Assembly: GCA_001310715.1 (NCBI GenBank)
Contig: BAXV01000106.1
Span: 1 to 9,743, forward strand
DNA length: 9,743 nt
Direction of reading: 5' to 3'
Source: Pseudovibrio sp. JCM 19062
Lineage (GTDB): Bacteria; Pseudomonadota; Alphaproteobacteria; Rhizobiales; Stappiaceae
In this document: positions 8,601 through 9,743 of the stretch, one piece after another
How the letters are laid out: each line of letters opens with the position of its first letter
Position numbering within the stretch: the stretch's first letter is position 1
Position numbers and translations under genes: made by a program
Notes under the pieces: model-generated
The model's input: the letters and a program-made list of their open reading frames with translations, nothing else
Databases searched by the model: none
Told to the model about the DNA's origin: nothing

Positions 8601-8613
8601 ATATAAATTATAT
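8601..8613. promoter_or_regulatory. Short A+T dyad, possible second operator
   Basis: ATATAA and TTATAT form a perfect 6-bp inverted repeat around one base. The flank AGATATAAAT resembles AGATATTAAT at the edge of the dyad near nsrR. In A+T-rich DNA such repeats arise easily by chance. Confidence 0.2.
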
Positions 8614-8818
8614 GTTTCTTTTTATTCGACTCATGTTAAACATACTTATGAAATAGATCTTTAGAGGCAAAGGGGCTAGGTTGCAGCGAAGAGCGAGGTT
8701 TTTAGGGTAGCTGGATCAGAAAATTCAGCTGAACACAGGTAAAACACCCTTTCAGGTATCCATCGCAGCTACAGCTTAAGTCTTTCGCTCTGAGTGTAAT
8801 GTTCTTTGGAGGCTCATT

Positions 8819-9040
8819 ATGTTGCCAGCAATTGTCTTAATCGCAGAAGGCCTTGTTGTCCTTTGGTTCCTGCTGTTTCTAACGATGATCACGAGCATTT
8901 ATCTGGACGGAAGAGATTATGGTCCTTCCAAAGCCAGCACAGTGGAGCTGTCTTTCCTCAGACACGTTCGTATCTTCGTATCCTTGGGCATCCCAGCAGG
9001 TTGCCTCGTCGCACTCGCAGACGCTTTCCAGTTCATCTGA
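8819..9040 (+). CDS. Small two-segment membrane protein of unknown function (73 aa)
   Basis: I do not recognise this family. Residues about 3-29 form a long hydrophobic helix (IVLIAEGLVVLWFLLFL) and residues about 51-68 a second one (RIFVSLGIPAGCLVALA). Between them is a charged loop with YLDGRDYGPS. The single Cys lies in the second helix. The ATG at 8819 is chosen because GGAGG sits six bases upstream (8808-8812); an overlapping frame starting TTG at 8806 lacks this support. The stop is 19 bases before the next small gene, so the two are probably co-transcribed. It is divergent from the NsrR-like regulator, so control by NO or another redox signal is plausible but inferred. An inner-membrane location is expected; it could be an accessory subunit of a membrane enzyme. 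Confidence 0.75.
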   Translation: MLPAIVLIAEGLVVLWFLLFLTMITSIYLDGRDYGPSKASTVELSFLRHVRIFVSLGIPAGCLVALADAFQFI

Positions 9041-9059
9041 GAAACATCAGGAGGGACAC

Positions 9060-9152
9060 ATGAATATCTATAACTATCTGCCCGCCATATTCATCTGGGG
9101 CATTGTGCCTGCCCCGCTCTGGATCTGGTTAGGTCTCGCCTGGTACGTTTAA
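9060..9152 (+). CDS. Single-pass membrane microprotein, 30 aa, unknown function
   Basis: The ATG at 9060 is preceded by AGGAGGG (9049-9055), a near-perfect ribosome site, which is the main reason to call so short a gene. The product starts MNIYNYLPAI and ends GLAWYV. It has no charged side chain, four Trp, three Tyr and three Pro, and one hydrophobic span covering about residues 7-29. The composition recalls small accessory subunits such as CydX of cytochrome bd oxidase or those of cbb3 oxidases, but I see no specific match. It follows the 73-residue gene by 19 bases, and its stop codon lies in the base of a hairpin. No larger partner gene follows within the window. Confidence 0.6.
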   Translation: MNIYNYLPAIFIWGIVPAPLWIWLGLAWYV

Positions 9153-9169
9153 AGGCCTTTGCCTTTGAA
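9148..9169 (+). terminator. Hairpin overlapping the microprotein stop codon
   Basis: TTTAAAGGC and GCCTTTGAA form a 9-bp RNA stem (one U-G wobble) with the loop CTTT. The UAA stop of the 30-residue gene is in the 5' arm. It is not followed by a U run, so it may stabilise the mRNA 3' end or attenuate rather than terminate. Confidence 0.35.
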
Positions 9170-9640
9170 ACGGGGGAGACTGCGATATCCCTGTTGAAAG
9201 CTGCCTGCCAGCTTTCAACGCCAGCCTAAAAGGCGAGCAAAAGAGGCAGACTGGCCTGCCGTTTAAGATGTTAAAGAAAAAGACTGTGCCAAAGCATGAC
9301 AGCTTATCTGAAGCACGGCGAAAACACATCTACCCACGAAGATAATCGGTTGGATTCCGAAGTGTCGCAACGACACTGACCACCAAATTTATCGCGGCAG
9401 GCCAGCATCTGCGAAAGACACTCTCAAGAAACCGCCTGGCACGGCTCAACATAGACCAGTCAGGCCCAGGATCACCCACATCGGCAGCCAAACGCAAACT
9501 AAAACTCCAACACACCCCGCGTTTGGTTGCCGGTACCGGCCAAGTTCAGAAAGCTAGCCCGTGTGTTTGATGTTCGATTAGACCACAATTATAGTTCCAT
9601 AAATGGCGCTCTGCGAAATAGAACTCACCGCGCAATACTA
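9153..9640. other. Gap of about 488 bases without a supported gene
   Basis: Open frames here are short, lack ribosome sites and encode no recognisable protein. Besides the hairpins after the microprotein, it has a perfect 7-bp hairpin with a 3-base loop at 9361-9377 (AGTGTCG/CGACACT) and a 12-base palindrome, GCCGGTACCGGC, at 9529-9540. It could be remnant DNA next to the insertion element or hold a small RNA; nothing decides between these. Confidence 0.5.
9193..9219 (+). terminator. Strong hairpin after the small-protein pair
   Basis: GTTGAAAGCTG and CAGCTTTCAAC are perfect 11-bp arms around the 5-base loop CCTGC, 40 bases after the microprotein stop. This is the strongest stem in the gap. 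It lacks a following U tract, so Rho-independent termination is possible but not clear; it may protect the mRNA end. Confidence 0.45.
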
Positions 9641-9743
9641 GAGCGTAAACCCATTACCTGCTTGCGTTCAGGGCCGGTTTTATGATTCAAACTCTCTAGT
9701 CAGAGGAGAGTTTAAATGTCGCGCCGCCGATTTGACCTTACTG
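9641..9743 (+). mobile_element. Probable left end of an IS5-family insertion sequence (partial)
   Basis: The transposase start at 9716 implies that an insertion sequence enters here. The left end probably lies just after the CTAG at 9638-9641, where GAGCGTAAACCC begins, but the true inverted repeat cannot be checked without the right end. An 8-bp inverted repeat AAACTCTC/GAGAGTTT (9689-9696 and 9706-9713, 9-base loop) covers the transposase ribosome site. Confidence 0.4.
9716..9743 (+). CDS. Transposase N-terminus, IS5 family (IS427-like), cut by window end
   Basis: Only nine codons are present: MSRRRFDLT. This opening is the familiar N-terminus of IS5-family, IS427-group transposases of alphaproteobacteria, which continue with a D-x-E/Q-W region and DDE catalytic domain (recall of the family, not visible here). 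The ribosome site GAGGAGAG lies at 9703-9710, five bases before the ATG, inside the 3' arm of a hairpin that could hide it and keep transposase levels low. With so few residues the call rests on pattern recognition only. Confidence 0.5.

Larger units (their letters stand above)
8451..8818. other. Divergent intergenic regulatory region (368 bases)
   Basis: No gene is seen. The region separates nsrR (- strand) from the two small membrane-protein genes (+ strand). It carries the nsrR ribosome site (GGAGG), a large dyad over the probable nsrR promoter, a second short A+T dyad at 8601-8613, and the ribosome site GGAGG at 8808-8812 for the gene at 8819. I found no exact FNR-type TTGAT-N4-ATCAA site and cannot place the + strand promoter. 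Confidence 0.6.

Noticed and set aside
9268..9344. Possible 22-residue Lys/Arg-rich peptide
   Set aside because: It has no ribosome site and no family resemblance, and lies in a gene-free stretch.
9330..9515. 61-residue - strand frame (and 9129-9329)
   Set aside because: There is no ribosome site, no recognisable motif and a shadow-like composition; 9129-9329 also runs through the strong hairpin.

Overview
The window looks like chromosomal DNA of a Gram-negative bacterium, most likely an alphaproteobacterium. The reasons are a GtsABC/UgpC-type sugar importer, a large type V (autotransporter) outer-membrane protein ending in Phe, an NsrR-type Rrf2 regulator and an apparent IS5-family transposase start. 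The genus cannot be fixed from the sequence alone.

Layout. (1) 2-3736, + strand: a carbohydrate ABC importer operon in the order substrate-binding protein (5' end outside the window), permease 1, permease 2, ATPase. (2) 3759-7678, - strand: a convergent autotransporter with a signal peptide, a repetitive beta-helix passenger and a C-terminal beta-barrel. (3) 7679-8004: A+T-rich gap without a gene. (4) 8005-8450, - strand: an NsrR-like Fe-S repressor. (5) 8451-8818: divergent regulatory region with a strong dyad over the likely nsrR -10 element. (6) 8819-9152, + strand: two small membrane proteins of 73 and 30 residues, each with a good Shine-Dalgarno, followed by two hairpins. (7) 9153-9640: no gene seen. 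(8) About 9641 to the end: the probable left end of an IS element and the first nine codons of its transposase.

The most striking property is that five genes on both strands need lost bases put back to read as normal family members. These are permease 1 (three), permease 2 (about six), the ATPase (two), the autotransporter (one) and nsrR (one). Most losses can be explained as one base missing from a short G or C run, and no in-frame stops or eroded motifs appear between the breaks. The best explanation is base-calling or assembly error concentrated in the ABC operon, though very recent decay cannot be excluded. In permease 1 three losses cancel, so the ORF stays open while about 26 residues are scrambled.

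How the genes work together: the ABC genes form one sugar-uptake system, and the autotransporter is an independent surface protein. The NsrR-like protein probably represses itself. It may also control the divergent small-membrane-protein pair, which I do not recognise and which is the best candidate here for an undescribed nitrosative or redox stress module.
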